Part shown: positions 15,873-23,637 of the stretch, in pieces
Layout: each line of letters starts with the position of its first letter
Numbering within the stretch: position 1 is the stretch's first letter
Source: Streptococcus gallolyticus
GTDB taxonomy: Bacteria; Bacillota; Bacilli; Lactobacillales; Streptococcaceae
Length of the DNA: 64,000 nucleotides
Assembly: GCA_019794795.1 (NCBI GenBank)
Contig: JAIMFC010000006.1
Location: forward strand, 1 to 64,000
Direction: 5' to 3'
Notes under the pieces: model-generated
Seen by the model: the letters and a program-made list of their open reading frames with translations, nothing else
What the model was told of the DNA's origin: nothing
Database searches by the model: none
Program-made: the position numbers and the translations under genes

Positions 15873-17229
15873 CTATCAAGTAGTCGCCAAGGACTTCATC
15901 ATAAGTCACCCTAATGCAGCGGTCATCTTAGACATGGGGATGGGAAAGACAGCTACAACCTTGTCTGCGGTGAATGAGCTGATGTTTGATAGGTTTGAAG
16001 TCGCTAAGGTTTTGGTCATTGCCCCACTTCGTGTTGCAAACACGGTCTGGAGTGACGAGATTGAGCAATGGGCGGAGTTGCGTCACTTACGGTATTCGAA
16101 AATCGTGGGTACTCCCAAGCAACGAAAAGTAGCTCTTCAGAAAGATGCGGATATCTATATCGTCAATCGTGAAAACCTCCCTTGGTTGGTGGAACAATGT
16201 AGTCCCTATTTTAAGTGGGATATGGTAGTGATTGATGAATTGAGTTCTTTCAAGTCTTGGCAGTCCAAACGCTTCAAAGCTTTCATGGCAATGCGTCCTT
16301 ACATGAAACGTATCGTTGGTTTGACTGGAACACCTAGTTCAAACGGACTAATGGACTTGTTCGCTGAGTTTAAAGTCATTGACGGAGGAGAACGTCTTGG
16401 TCGATTCATTGGTGAGTTTCGTAGTCGCTACTTTGAAGAAGGTCGTCGCAATGGAAACATTGTTTATGAATACATCCCTATGGATTATGCGGAGTGTCAA
16501 ATTCAGGACAAGATTAGTGATATTACCATTTCCATGAAGGCTCTAGATTATCTAGATATGCCTGATTTGATTTCAACCAAGAAGCTGGTGCGTATGTCAG
16601 AAAAGGAAAAAGAAAAGTACAGTCAGTTTAAGAAAGAGTATGTTTTATCAGAGTTGGATGGATTAGAAGTAACTGCTGCCAATGCAGCAAGTCTTACGAA
16701 CAAGCTAGTTCAGTTGTCCAATGGTGCTGTATATTCTGATGATCATACAGTCGTGCCGCTTCATGAACAGAAACTAGATGCCCTAGAAGATATCCTTGAA
16801 TCCGCAAATGGAGAAACTGTCTTAGTGGCCTATTGGTTCAAACATGACTTGGCTCGGATTATTGGTCGTTTAGAAAAACTCAAGGTGAAGAGTCGGGTGT
16901 TGAAAACAGAAGAAGATATTCGCGAGTGGAACAAGGGAAATGTTCCAGTTGGCTTACTTCATCCAGCTGGAGCAGGTCATGGGTTGAACCTCCAAAAAGG
17001 TGGTCACCACTTGGTCTGGTTTGGATTAACGTGGTCTTTGGAATTATACCAACAAACCAATGCACGACTTTGGCGTCAAGGCCAGGAGGCTGAGACAGTT
17101 GTTATTCAACACATTGTGACTGAAGGAACGATTGATGAGGAAATCCTCAAGGCACTAGAAAACAAAGATGCACAACAAGAACGGCTGATTGCAGCTGTAA
17201 AAGCACAAGTAGGAGGGGCAGATGGATAA
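15853..17229 (+). CDS. SNF2-family DNA helicase/translocase
   Basis: The 458-aa protein contains a single SF2 core. Motif I is LDMGMGKTATTL (about 25-36), motif Ia IAPLRVANTVW, motif II VVIDELSSFK (a DELS variant of DEAH), motif III GLTGTPSSNG and, in the second RecA lobe, GHGLNLQKG and QQTNARLWRQGQ (motif VI with the arginine finger). It is a DNA-stimulated ATPase that moves along duplex DNA. It overlaps VRR-NUC upstream and the ArpU-like gene downstream, so the three are one transcriptional unit. Length is normal for phage SNF2 proteins. Confidence 0.9.
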   Translation: MKLTLHNYQVVAKDFIISHPNAAVILDMGMGKTATTLSAVNELMFDRFEVAKVLVIAPLRVANTVWSDEIEQWAELRHLRYSKIVGTPKQRKVALQKDADIYIVNRENLPWLVEQCSPYFKWDMVVIDELSSFKSWQSKRFKAFMAMRPYMKRIVGLTGTPSSNGLMDLFAEFKVIDGGERLGRFIGEFRSRYFEEGRRNGNIVYEYIPMDYAECQIQDKISDITISMKALDYLDMPDLISTKKLVRMSEKEKEKYSQFKKEYVLSELDGLEVTAANAASLTNKLVQLSNGAVYSDDHTVVPLHEQKLDALEDILESANGETVLVAYWFKHDLARIIGRLEKLKVKSRVLKTEEDIREWNKGNVPVGLLHPAGAGHGLNLQKGGHHLVWFGLTWSLELYQQTNARLWRQGQEAETVVIQHIVTEGTIDEEILKALENKDAQQERLIAAVKAQVGGADG

Positions 17230-17725
17230 GGTGGATTATATTGCTAAGAACTATCAAGACATGAAAATGAAGTTACAGTTAGTTCAAGAGAAATTGCTCA
17301 ACTATCGACCAATCTCAGAGGATAGTGTGATTCAGTCATTAGTATTTGAGAAGTCAGAGCAAGAAATGGTCAAGAAAAGTAAAAACCATGGTCGTAGTGA
17401 GCTGATTTCCCTTAATTTTAGAGAAAAACAAGAACAAGAGAATCAAGAGTACCTCAGTAGTTTGCTTAATACCTATTACTGCTTAAAAATGGATCTTTAT
17501 TACTTTGAGTTTGTTATGGAGTTATTGCCTGAGGATTTGAAACCATTAGCTAATGATTTAATTTACTTAGGCAAGAGTTGGACTGAACTAGAAGAGATTT
17601 ATGAAATCAGCCATTCAACACTTGCTTATCGTAGGCGTAAGATTCTAAAACAATTACGCAAGTGTTATCGTTGGACATCAAAAAGTCTTGAACTTAAGGT
17701 GGAAGATTATCACATTCCTATCTAG
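17222..17725 (+). CDS. ArpU/RinA-like late transcription regulator (167 aa)
   Basis: The protein has a helical N-terminal half and a C-terminal helix-turn-helix of sigma region 4 type (DLIYLGKSWTELEEIYEISHSTLAYRRRKILKQLRKCY, about 113-153). Proteins of this length and layout at the end of the early operon are usually ArpU/RinA-type activators of late phage genes. It overlaps SNF2 by 8 bases. A striking six-unit 11-bp repeat and an extended -10 promoter start 13 bases after its stop, the natural target for it. The assignment to ArpU or RinA proper is by layout, not by a residue-level signature. Confidence 0.65.
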   Translation: MDKVDYIAKNYQDMKMKLQLVQEKLLNYRPISEDSVIQSLVFEKSEQEMVKKSKNHGRSELISLNFREKQEQENQEYLSSLLNTYYCLKMDLYYFEFVMELLPEDLKPLANDLIYLGKSWTELEEIYEISHSTLAYRRRKILKQLRKCYRWTSKSLELKVEDYHIPI

Positions 17726-17737
17726 TGATGGTCGATT

Positions 17738-17803
17738 GCACTAAATTGGTACTAAATTAGCACTACATTAGCACTAAATTTGTACTGTTTTAGTACTGAT
17801 TTT
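17738..17803 (+). repeat. Six tandem 11-bp repeats (activator-site array)
   Basis: Units start at 17738, 17749, 17760, 17771, 17782 and 17793. Each begins G(C/T)ACT and continues mostly as AAATTA. The period equals about one helical turn, so a protein would bind the same face. The last unit covers the -35 region of the promoter at 17817-17825. Confidence 0.8.
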
Positions 17804-17816
17804 CAACCTAGACCTG

Positions 17817-17825
17817 TGATATACT
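17817..17825 (+). promoter_or_regulatory. Extended -10 promoter after the 11-bp array
   Basis: TGATATACT (TG-A-TATACT) has no consensus -35 box; the last 11-bp repeat lies there in its place, as in activator-dependent promoters. It would drive the small gene at 17924, and perhaps metK and later genes. Confidence 0.55.
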
Positions 17826-17857
17826 TAAGATGTCAAAAAAGATAAAAAATACCCAGT

Positions 17858-17924
17858 AATGACTGGATATATCTCCTTTTTAGAGTTAATATGTACACAA
17901 CAAAAGAAGAGGAGAACAATACAA
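17858..17924 (+). repeat. 67-bp leader repeat, copy 1
   Basis: Nearly identical to 22827-22893. It holds TCTCCT (17872-17877) that can pair with AGGAGA (17910-17915), the ribosome site of the gene it precedes. An in-frame ATG upstream would add the peptide MYTTKEEENNT. Confidence 0.75.
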
Positions 17925-18106
17925 TGACAAAACGCCAAGAAGAAAAACTCAATGCACTTTTAACAGAGATTGCTAAAGAAGAACTACTAGTTGAAACCTT
18001 GGAAAAACGTTGGAGTGACAACCTCGATTTCTACGATGTTTCGGTTTGGGGAATCAAAAGAGCATTGGAGAGAGCCTACGAAGCAGGCCGACAATCAGTA
18101 AAATAA
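17924..18106 (+). CDS. Small phage protein after leader copy 1 (60 aa)
   Basis: Begins MTKRQEEKLNALLTEIAKEELL and ends RAYEAGRQSVK; it is highly charged and almost wholly helical, with heptad-like leucines (about 9-40) that suggest a coiled coil. The start at 17924 follows AGAGGAGA; an upstream ATG at 17891 has no good ribosome site but would add eleven residues that are also conserved in front of the gene at 22893. No family is recognised. It is the first gene after the activator-type promoter. Confidence 0.6.
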   Translation: MTKRQEEKLNALLTEIAKEELLVETLEKRWSDNLDFYDVSVWGIKRALERAYEAGRQSVK

Positions 18107-18110
18107 ACCA

Positions 18111-18138
18111 AAGCCTAGCCCGAGGGTTGGGCTTTTTG
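18111..18138 (+). terminator. Terminator-like hairpin before metK
   Basis: AGCCC (18117-18121) pairs with GGGCT (18129-18133), with outer AAGCC/GGCTT pairing possible, and TTTTT follows. It may attenuate rather than end transcription, since metK starts only 13 bases later with no promoter visible between. Confidence 0.55.
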
Positions 18139-18150
18139 CGTGGAGGAATT

Positions 18151-19188
18151 ATGATTATTACTAGTGAACAAGTGTCGGTTGGACACCCAGATAAAATCTG
18201 TGACCAGATTTCAGATGCTATTGTGACGGAGTGTCTCAAGTATGACAAATCAAGTCGAGTGGCAGTTGAGACTTTAATAAAGGATAACCATGTTGTGGTA
18301 GCTGGTGAAATTTCTACTAAACATTACTTTAATCTCGAGAACATTGTTCGACAGGTTGTCGAGCCACTAGGTTTGAAGAATGTTCGGGTAACTAACCTAC
18401 TTGGACTTCAGAGTTCCGATATTGCCCAAGGTGTAGACAATGGTGGAGCTGGTGACCAAGGAATGATGTTCGGTTATGCGACAGATGAAACACCTGAGTA
18501 CCTGCCACTTCCTTATGTTCTAGCAACTCGAGTCCTTGAGAAACTGATGTCACTTGGTCACCCCTTACTTGGAAAGGACGCTAAAGCTCAGGTATCCTAC
18601 GACTATGAGAAGAGACGGATTGATACATTTTTAGTTTCCATCCAACATACCGAAACGGCTGACCTTGACAAAGTGAAGCGAATTGTGATGGAAGCCATGA
18701 TGTCGGTGGCTCATCGTTATCGTCAGAATCTAGATTTCAAAGTTCTAGTCAATCCAACTGGACGTTTTGTTCTTGGTGGCTCATTTGCGGATGCAGGAGT
18801 GACTGGACGTAAGATTGTGGCAGATACATATGGTGGTTTCGCACATCATGGTGGAGGTGCCTTCTCTGGAAAAGACCCAAGCAAGGTTGACCGCTCAGCC
18901 GCATACATGGCACGAAAGATTGCCAAGGATATTGTTCGTGAAGGCTATGCCAAACGTTGTGAAGTTCAGCTTGCCTATGCCATTGGAGTAGCAGAACCTG
19001 TGTCGGTTTACGTAGAAACCTTTGGAACCAGTCGCTACACCACACAACAACTGGAAGGAATGATTCGTGAGCGGTATGATTTAACACCAGGAGGTATCAT
19101 TAAGAAACTTCATCTCTTGGATGTAGACTACACCGAGACAACTTGCTTTGGACATTTCACGAAAGACTATCTACCTTGGGAGAAGTAA
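18151..19188 (+). CDS. metK: Phage-encoded S-adenosylmethionine synthetase (MetK)
   Basis: The 345-aa enzyme joins ATP and methionine to make S-adenosylmethionine. Seen are GHPDKICDQISDAI (first motif, residues 11-24), the metal- and nucleotide-binding GAGDQGMMFGYATDET and the glycine-rich GGGAFSGKDPSKVDRSAAY, followed by the C-terminal domain. Cellular enzymes are 380-400 residues, so this one is compact but keeps all core motifs. The start at 18151 follows TGGAGG; the longer upstream frame has no ribosome site. It lies before an HNH nuclease and two DNA methyltransferases, and so may raise the methyl donor supply for phage DNA modification. Homologues are known in related streptococcal prophages. 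Confidence 0.92.
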   Translation: MIITSEQVSVGHPDKICDQISDAIVTECLKYDKSSRVAVETLIKDNHVVVAGEISTKHYFNLENIVRQVVEPLGLKNVRVTNLLGLQSSDIAQGVDNGGAGDQGMMFGYATDETPEYLPLPYVLATRVLEKLMSLGHPLLGKDAKAQVSYDYEKRRIDTFLVSIQHTETADLDKVKRIVMEAMMSVAHRYRQNLDFKVLVNPTGRFVLGGSFADAGVTGRKIVADTYGGFAHHGGGAFSGKDPSKVDRSAAYMARKIAKDIVREGYAKRCEVQLAYAIGVAEPVSVYVETFGTSRYTTQQLEGMIRERYDLTPGGIIKKLHLLDVDYTETTCFGHFTKDYLPWEK

Positions 19189-19189
19189 A

Positions 19190-19555
19190 ATGCCACGAAG
19201 ACCAAGCATACCTTGTAAACAAAATGGTTGTCCTAACTTAGTATCATATGGTCAGAAGTATTGTGAGAACCATAAAGCAAACCACCAACTGGATTCCAAG
19301 TCAACCAAAGCCAAAGGATACAATGCCCAGTGGAACAAAGCACGACTTCGTTACTTAAAAGTTCATCCACTCTGTGTTCAATGCAAAGCCAAAGGTCGAC
19401 TGACCAAGGCAACGGTCGTTGACCATATCACACCCCACCGAGGTGACCAAGAACTCTTTTGGAATCAAACCAACTGGCAAGCACTTTGTAAGTCTTGTCA
19501 TGACAGAAAGACTAAGACGACTGATCGTTATGTGGAGTATTCGTATCGATTTTAG
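19190..19555 (+). CDS. HNH endonuclease (packaging-associated type)
   Basis: The 121-aa protein has a zinc-ribbon-like N-terminus (CKQNGCPNLVSYGQKYCENH), two further CxxC pairs (CVQC and CKSC), and the HNH core VVDHITPHRGDQELFWNQTNWQALC then KSCHDRKT. In HK97-type cos phages such nucleases lie beside the small terminase and help terminase cut at cos. It starts two bases after the metK stop. Here the small terminase is 4 kb further on, with DNA methyltransferase genes in between. The non-coding stretch right after it is G-rich and may contain the cut site. Confidence 0.85.
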   Translation: MPRRPSIPCKQNGCPNLVSYGQKYCENHKANHQLDSKSTKAKGYNAQWNKARLRYLKVHPLCVQCKAKGRLTKATVVDHITPHRGDQELFWNQTNWQALCKSCHDRKTKTTDRYVEYSYRF

Positions 19556-19853
19556 TCTTGGAGTTTCGTTACAAAAGTATCTCATTTTTCGCCCATTGGG
19601 GGAGGGGGGATAAAATCTCTAAACCCTTGGGAGACTAAGACCGACGCCCCCTCAAACGTGCAATTTCGCAAAATTCGCAAGCGGGTACATTAAAATCGCT
19701 CAATTATTACGTTCGTTCGCACCGTTATCACGTTTCTAATGTGGGGATGTAGCGTTCCCAAGTATGTCATTTTGGTTATAAAATAGTGAAAAAGGCTAGA
19801 AACAATGTAGAAAATAGTTGTTTTTAGTCCTTTTTTGATGGAAAGGAAAACAA
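19556..19853. other. Non-coding stretch after HNH gene; candidate cos region
   Basis: The stretch begins with a G-run-rich segment (about 19598-19613) and a C-run (19646-19651), then short repeats based on TTCGCA/TTCGC (about 19666-19682, 19714-19722). The position just after an HNH gene and before the packaging genes, with G-runs, is where cos lies in many phages of this type. There is no gene or terminator that I can support. Confidence 0.35.
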
Positions 19854-20315
19854 ATGGACGAAAGTCAACGCAAACAAATCTGGAAAATGCGAGCAGAAGG
19901 TCTTGGCTATGGCTTAATCGGCAGGGCTACAGGTCTATCTAGAGATTCAGTTAAGAAATACTGTAAACGAAATCCAGCATTGCTTGGTCATGGAGCGGCG
20001 ACAAAGCAAATGGCAAAAGCCGACCAGAATGACGGACTCCGTTGCCCTCAGTGTTATCAAACACTTAAAACTCACAAAATAGGTAGACCGAAGAAGTTCT
20101 GTTCGGATAAATGTCGTAAAGTTTGGTGGGCCACTCATTCTGACGAACACGACAAATCAAAAACTGCATATGAAGATTTGACTTGTCAACAATGTGGCAG
20201 GTCATTTTTATCTTATGCCAATCCAAATAGAAAATTTTGTAGCCATTCGTGTTACATTCAATCACGCTTTTATAAAGGAGAAACCAATGACAAGTCAACC
20301 AACAATGGAAATTAG
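19854..20315 (+). CDS. HTH plus zinc-finger phage protein (153 aa)
   Basis: An N-terminal helix-turn-helix (QRKQIWKMRAEGLGYGLIGRATGLSRDSVKKYCK, about 5-38) is followed by two treble-clef or zinc-ribbon modules: CPQCYQTL...KFCSDKCRKVWW and CQQCGRSF...KFCSHSCY. Similar phage proteins are often labelled sigma-70-like. The pattern suggests a DNA-binding protein, perhaps a regulator of packaging or methylase genes. It overlaps the methyltransferase gene by 29 bases. Confidence 0.65.
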   Translation: MDESQRKQIWKMRAEGLGYGLIGRATGLSRDSVKKYCKRNPALLGHGAATKQMAKADQNDGLRCPQCYQTLKTHKIGRPKKFCSDKCRKVWWATHSDEHDKSKTAYEDLTCQQCGRSFLSYANPNRKFCSHSCYIQSRFYKGETNDKSTNNGN

Positions 20316-21543
20316 AGAAATTCGATTGTCTGAATTACACCCAGCCTCTTACAATCCTCGAAAAAAACTCGAAAAGGGTGACAAGGAGTATGAAAAGATT
20401 AAGCAAAGCCTACTCAAGTTTGGTTACGTTGACCCCATCATTGTCAATAAAGACTTGACAGTAATTGGTGGTCATCAACGATTAACTGTATTGAAGGACT
20501 TAGACTATGAAACCGCCAAATGTGTCATTGTCGATTTACCCAAGGAAGATGAAAAGGCACTGAACATTGCCCTTAACAAAATCACCGGTCAATGGGATGA
20601 CCAGCTTTTGGCGGATTTGCTTTTAGATTTACAGGAGTCGGATTTCAATCTCGACCTGACAGGTTTTGAACCACCAGAAATTGACGACATCCTTTCAAAT
20701 GTCCATGATAAAGACCTATCAGATGATGACTTTGATGTTGAAGAGGAATTGAAGAAACCCACCTTTTCAAAACGAGGGGACATTTGGCAACTTGGTAAGC
20801 ATCGAGTGATTTGTGGAGACTCTACGAAAGTCGAAACATATGAGCAACTGTTAGGTGATAAAAAGGCAAATTTGGTTGTGACAGACCCTCCCTATAATGT
20901 TGATGTAGAAGAAACAGCTGGAAAGATTCTCAATGATAATATGCCAGATAGTGAATTTTACCAGTTTCTTTTTGACATGTTCACCCAGGTAGAAAAACAT
21001 ATAGAATCTGATGCCTCTATCTATGTATTCCATGCGGATACAGAAGGATTGAACTTCCGTAAGGCATTTAAGGATGCTGGTTTTTATCTCAGTGGATGTT
21101 GCATTTGGAAGAAGAACTCATTAGTGCTTGGACGTAGTCCTTATCAATGGCAACATGAACCATGTCTTTTTGGCTGGAAACAAAAAGGAAAACACCAGTG
21201 GTTCAGTGACCGTAAACAGACGACCATTTGGGAATATGACCGCCCTAAATCGAGTAAAGACCATCCAACAATGAAACCCATTCCGCTAATGGCCTATCCT
21301 ATTCAAAATTCATCCATGCGTGGGACAATTGTTCTTGATCCATTCCTTGGTTCTGGTTCGACCCTAATGGCCGCAGACCAAACTGGAAGGGTTTGTTACG
21401 GCATTGAGTTGGATGAGAAGTTTGTGGATGTAATTGTCAAACGTTATATAGAGTCAACAGGAAATGAAAACGTGACGGTATTGCGTGATGGTCAGACTTT
21501 GACATTTGATGAAGCCTATTCAATGATGGAGGAGACGGTATGA
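20287..21543 (+). CDS. ParB-domain N6-adenine/N4-cytosine DNA methyltransferase
   Basis: The 418-aa protein (start MTSQPTMEIREIRLSELHPA at 20287, after AAAGGAG) fuses a ParB/sulfiredoxin-like domain (about 8-100; IGGHQRLTVLKDL) to an amino-methyltransferase. DPPYN is at about 199-203 and the SAM-binding DPFLGSGSTL at about 350-359, the beta-class order. It would modify adenine N6 or cytosine N4. ParB-like domains in such phage enzymes may guide the protein to DNA. It overlaps the C5 enzyme by 4 bases, so the two are made together. A role in protecting phage DNA from host restriction is likely. Confidence 0.88.
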   Translation: MTSQPTMEIREIRLSELHPASYNPRKKLEKGDKEYEKIKQSLLKFGYVDPIIVNKDLTVIGGHQRLTVLKDLDYETAKCVIVDLPKEDEKALNIALNKITGQWDDQLLADLLLDLQESDFNLDLTGFEPPEIDDILSNVHDKDLSDDDFDVEEELKKPTFSKRGDIWQLGKHRVICGDSTKVETYEQLLGDKKANLVVTDPPYNVDVEETAGKILNDNMPDSEFYQFLFDMFTQVEKHIESDASIYVFHADTEGLNFRKAFKDAGFYLSGCCIWKKNSLVLGRSPYQWQHEPCLFGWKQKGKHQWFSDRKQTTIWEYDRPKSSKDHPTMKPIPLMAYPIQNSSMRGTIVLDPFLGSGSTLMAADQTGRVCYGIELDEKFVDVIVKRYIESTGNENVTVLRDGQTLTFDEAYSMMEETV

Positions 21544-22799
21544 GCCTAACATTTCTTGATTTCTTTGCAGGAGTGGGTGGTTTTCGTCGTGGTTTGGAAT
21601 TAGCTGGTTTCAAATGTATCGGTTACTGTGAAAAGGATAAATTTGCACGAAAATCTTATGAAGCAATGTACGACACGAAAGGAGAGTGGTTTCATGACGA
21701 CATCACAAGCATTGACCCAACACAACTTCCAAAAGCAGATCTCTGGTGTGCGGGAAGCCCTTGTCAAAATGTGTCTATCGCAGGAAAGCGAGCAGGCCTA
21801 TACGGTGAGCGAAGTGGACTCTTTTTTACATTTGTTGACCTCCTCCAAAGCCAAGAGGAAGAAGATAAACCCGAGTGGATACTCCTTGAAAATGTTAAGG
21901 GACTTTTATCAAGTGGCGGGGGACGAGATTATCTCGACTATCTCACTATCCTGGATGAAGCAGGGTACGACCTTGAGTGGCAAGTGTTCAATTCAAAAGA
22001 CTACGGAGTTCCCCAAAATCGAGAACGCATCTACACTCTCGGACATCTTAGAAGCAGAGGTCGACGAAAAGTATTACCTATCAGCGGAGAAAGCGGTAGC
22101 CATCTTAAGCAACTTGTAGGTGGTATGCAAAGCTATCGTGTCTACGACCCTAGTGGAATTGCTACAACTCTTGTTGGTGAGGGTGGCGGACTGGGTGCTA
22201 AGACAGGTCTTTATCTTATTGACCAATCTTTGACAGAACCAAAGTTGACAGATGAGGCACGATGTATCACCGCACGATATACTGCTGGAGCTACTAAGCG
22301 GACGGCTATGAATTCTGGAGTACTCGAAATTCAACCCATTCTGACACCCAATCGAATCAACAAGCGGCAAAATGGACGTAGGATCAAGGAACAGGATGAG
22401 CCAATGTTCACATTGACCTCTCAAGACCGCCATGGTGTTCTTGAAGGCATCAAGGTCAGAAATGGTACGAAGCAAGGTTATCAAGTTGCTGAGGTAGGTG
22501 ATTCAGTGGATTTATCTTATCCCAACTCTCCAACGAGACGAGCAAGAGTTGGGAAAGGAATCGCCCATAACCTATCATGCGGTGGTCAAATGGGTGCTGT
22601 GGTTTGGAATAATCGAGTTGTAAAAATCAGACGTTTAACCCCTCGAGAATGTTTTCGCCTACAAGGTTTTTCGGATGATTTGTTCGATCAAGCCCAAGCA
22701 GTAAACTCCGATGCCCAACTGTATAAACAAGCTGGAAATGGAGTGACGGTAACAGTTGTCTATGCCATTGGATGTGCCATTATAGGAAGTGAAAAATAG
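21540..22799 (+). CDS. Phage C5-cytosine DNA methyltransferase
   Basis: The 419-aa enzyme has motif I LDFFAGVGGFRRGLELAG (5-22), catalytic GSPCQNVS with the Cys at about residue 75, motif VI LLENVKG, motif VIII QNRERIY, motif IX RRLTPRECFRLQGF and motif X YKQAGNGVTVTV. The target recognition region spans about 190-360 and contains SPTRRARVGKGIAHNLSCG, which resembles the same block in the ICE enzyme at 54076. No endonuclease is next to it, so it probably serves as an orphan enzyme for anti-restriction. It is translationally coupled to the ParB-methyltransferase. Confidence 0.92.
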   Translation: MSLTFLDFFAGVGGFRRGLELAGFKCIGYCEKDKFARKSYEAMYDTKGEWFHDDITSIDPTQLPKADLWCAGSPCQNVSIAGKRAGLYGERSGLFFTFVDLLQSQEEEDKPEWILLENVKGLLSSGGGRDYLDYLTILDEAGYDLEWQVFNSKDYGVPQNRERIYTLGHLRSRGRRKVLPISGESGSHLKQLVGGMQSYRVYDPSGIATTLVGEGGGLGAKTGLYLIDQSLTEPKLTDEARCITARYTAGATKRTAMNSGVLEIQPILTPNRINKRQNGRRIKEQDEPMFTLTSQDRHGVLEGIKVRNGTKQGYQVAEVGDSVDLSYPNSPTRRARVGKGIAHNLSCGGQMGAVVWNNRVVKIRRLTPRECFRLQGFSDDLFDQAQAVNSDAQLYKQAGNGVTVTVVYAIGCAIIGSEK

Positions 22800-22826
22800 T
22801 CGAAAATATCTTCAAAATAATCTATA

Positions 22827-22893
22827 AATGACTGGATATAAGTCTCCTTTAGAGTTAATATGTACACAACAAAAGTAGAGGAGAACAAAACCA
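22827..22893 (+). repeat. 67-bp leader repeat, copy 2
   Basis: Matches 17858-17924 at most positions with the same length. TCTCCT (22843-22848) can pair with AGGAGA (22879-22884) of the ribosome site. The in-frame upstream ATG would give MYTTKVEENKT. Confidence 0.75.
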
Positions 22894-23141
22894 TGACAAC
22901 AACACTTGAAAAGCTCTATGAAATCTACCCAACAACCGCAAGCATCATTCCTTACAAGGAATGGGTTATCGTTGCATCCAAAGGAAACAAAGAAACAGTA
23001 GTTGAGATTTACGAAATCGTTGATAGCCTTGAAGAATTTGAATTATTTGAATGCCGACTTAACCGAATATACAAGGAATCAATAATTGTTACGGATCTTG
23101 GTCACGCTGTCAAGTGGGTATTTGATATGTTTGGAGAATAA
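22893..23141 (+). CDS. Small phage protein after leader copy 2 (82 aa)
   Basis: Begins MTTTLEKLYEIYPTTASIIPYKEWVIV and ends HAVKWVFDMFGE. It has a mixed alpha/beta look and three aromatic-rich patches. No family is recognised. It shares only its leader with the gene at 17924, not its protein sequence, so the leader was probably copied as a regulatory unit. The next gene starts two bases after its stop. Confidence 0.6.
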   Translation: MTTTLEKLYEIYPTTASIIPYKEWVIVASKGNKETVVEIYEIVDSLEEFELFECRLNRIYKESIIVTDLGHAVKWVFDMFGE

Positions 23142-23142
23142 C

Positions 23143-23355
23143 ATGGACGCAAAAATTTTCAACAACCTAAAGACAATCTATCCGGTTGGTACAAAGGTTA
23201 GATTAGTAAAAATGGATGATCCATATCCAGTTCCTAAAGGAACACTTGGTACAGTTATTGGAGTGGATGACATTGGTTCACTCTTAGTTAAGTGGGAAAA
23301 CGGCAGTTGTCTGAATGTTTTGTATGGAATAGATATCGTGGAAAAGGTAAAGTAA
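23143..23355 (+). CDS. DUF4314-type small phage protein (70 aa)
   Basis: Begins MDAKIFNNLKTIYPVGTKVRLVKMDDPYPVP. The pattern PVGTKVRLVKMDDPYPVPKGTLGTVIGVDDIGSLLVKW is that of DUF4314, a small beta barrel with SH3/KOW-like repeats found in phages and mobile elements. The true start is at 23143; a longer frame upstream overlaps the previous gene. Function unknown; nucleic-acid binding is plausible from the fold. Confidence 0.75.
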   Translation: MDAKIFNNLKTIYPVGTKVRLVKMDDPYPVPKGTLGTVIGVDDIGSLLVKWENGSCLNVLYGIDIVEKVK

Positions 23356-23356
23356 G

Positions 23357-23587
23357 ATGTGGGAAATAATGACTCGAACGGTTGGTGATAGGCATTACGT
23401 TTGTGAATTTCTCCGTGAAGATACCACAGACCCGAGAAATATAGACGGTGCTTGGATTAGAATTCTGACAATAAAACGTGATGGTGAATATATCTACCAA
23501 TATAGATATGGGAACGAAGTAGATAACATGGACGATATTGACAGAACTGTCTGTCAGGCTGTACTTGATAACTTTAATGAACTTTAG
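23357..23587 (+). CDS. Small phage protein of unknown function (76 aa)
   Basis: Begins MWEIMTRTVGDRHYVCEFLREDTTD and ends AVLDNFNEL. It follows the DUF4314 gene by one base and is closed by a terminator. The sequence has beta strands followed by an acidic C-terminal helix. I do not recognise a family. Confidence 0.6.
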   Translation: MWEIMTRTVGDRHYVCEFLREDTTDPRNIDGAWIRILTIKRDGEYIYQYRYGNEVDNMDDIDRTVCQAVLDNFNEL

Positions 23588-23591
23588 GAAG

Positions 23592-23614
23592 GAACTCGAA
23601 TTGAGTTCTTTTTT
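23592..23614 (+). terminator. Terminator before the packaging genes
   Basis: GAACTC (23592-23597) pairs with GAGTTC (23603-23608), followed by six T. It separates the modification genes from the small terminase. Confidence 0.75.
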
Positions 23615-23637
23615 CTTACTCTAAAGGAGGTGAGATT

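Noticed and set aside
17738-17803. Possible CRISPR array
   Set aside because: Units are 11 bp and contiguous, with no spacers of even length and no cas genes; it fits a protein-binding array.
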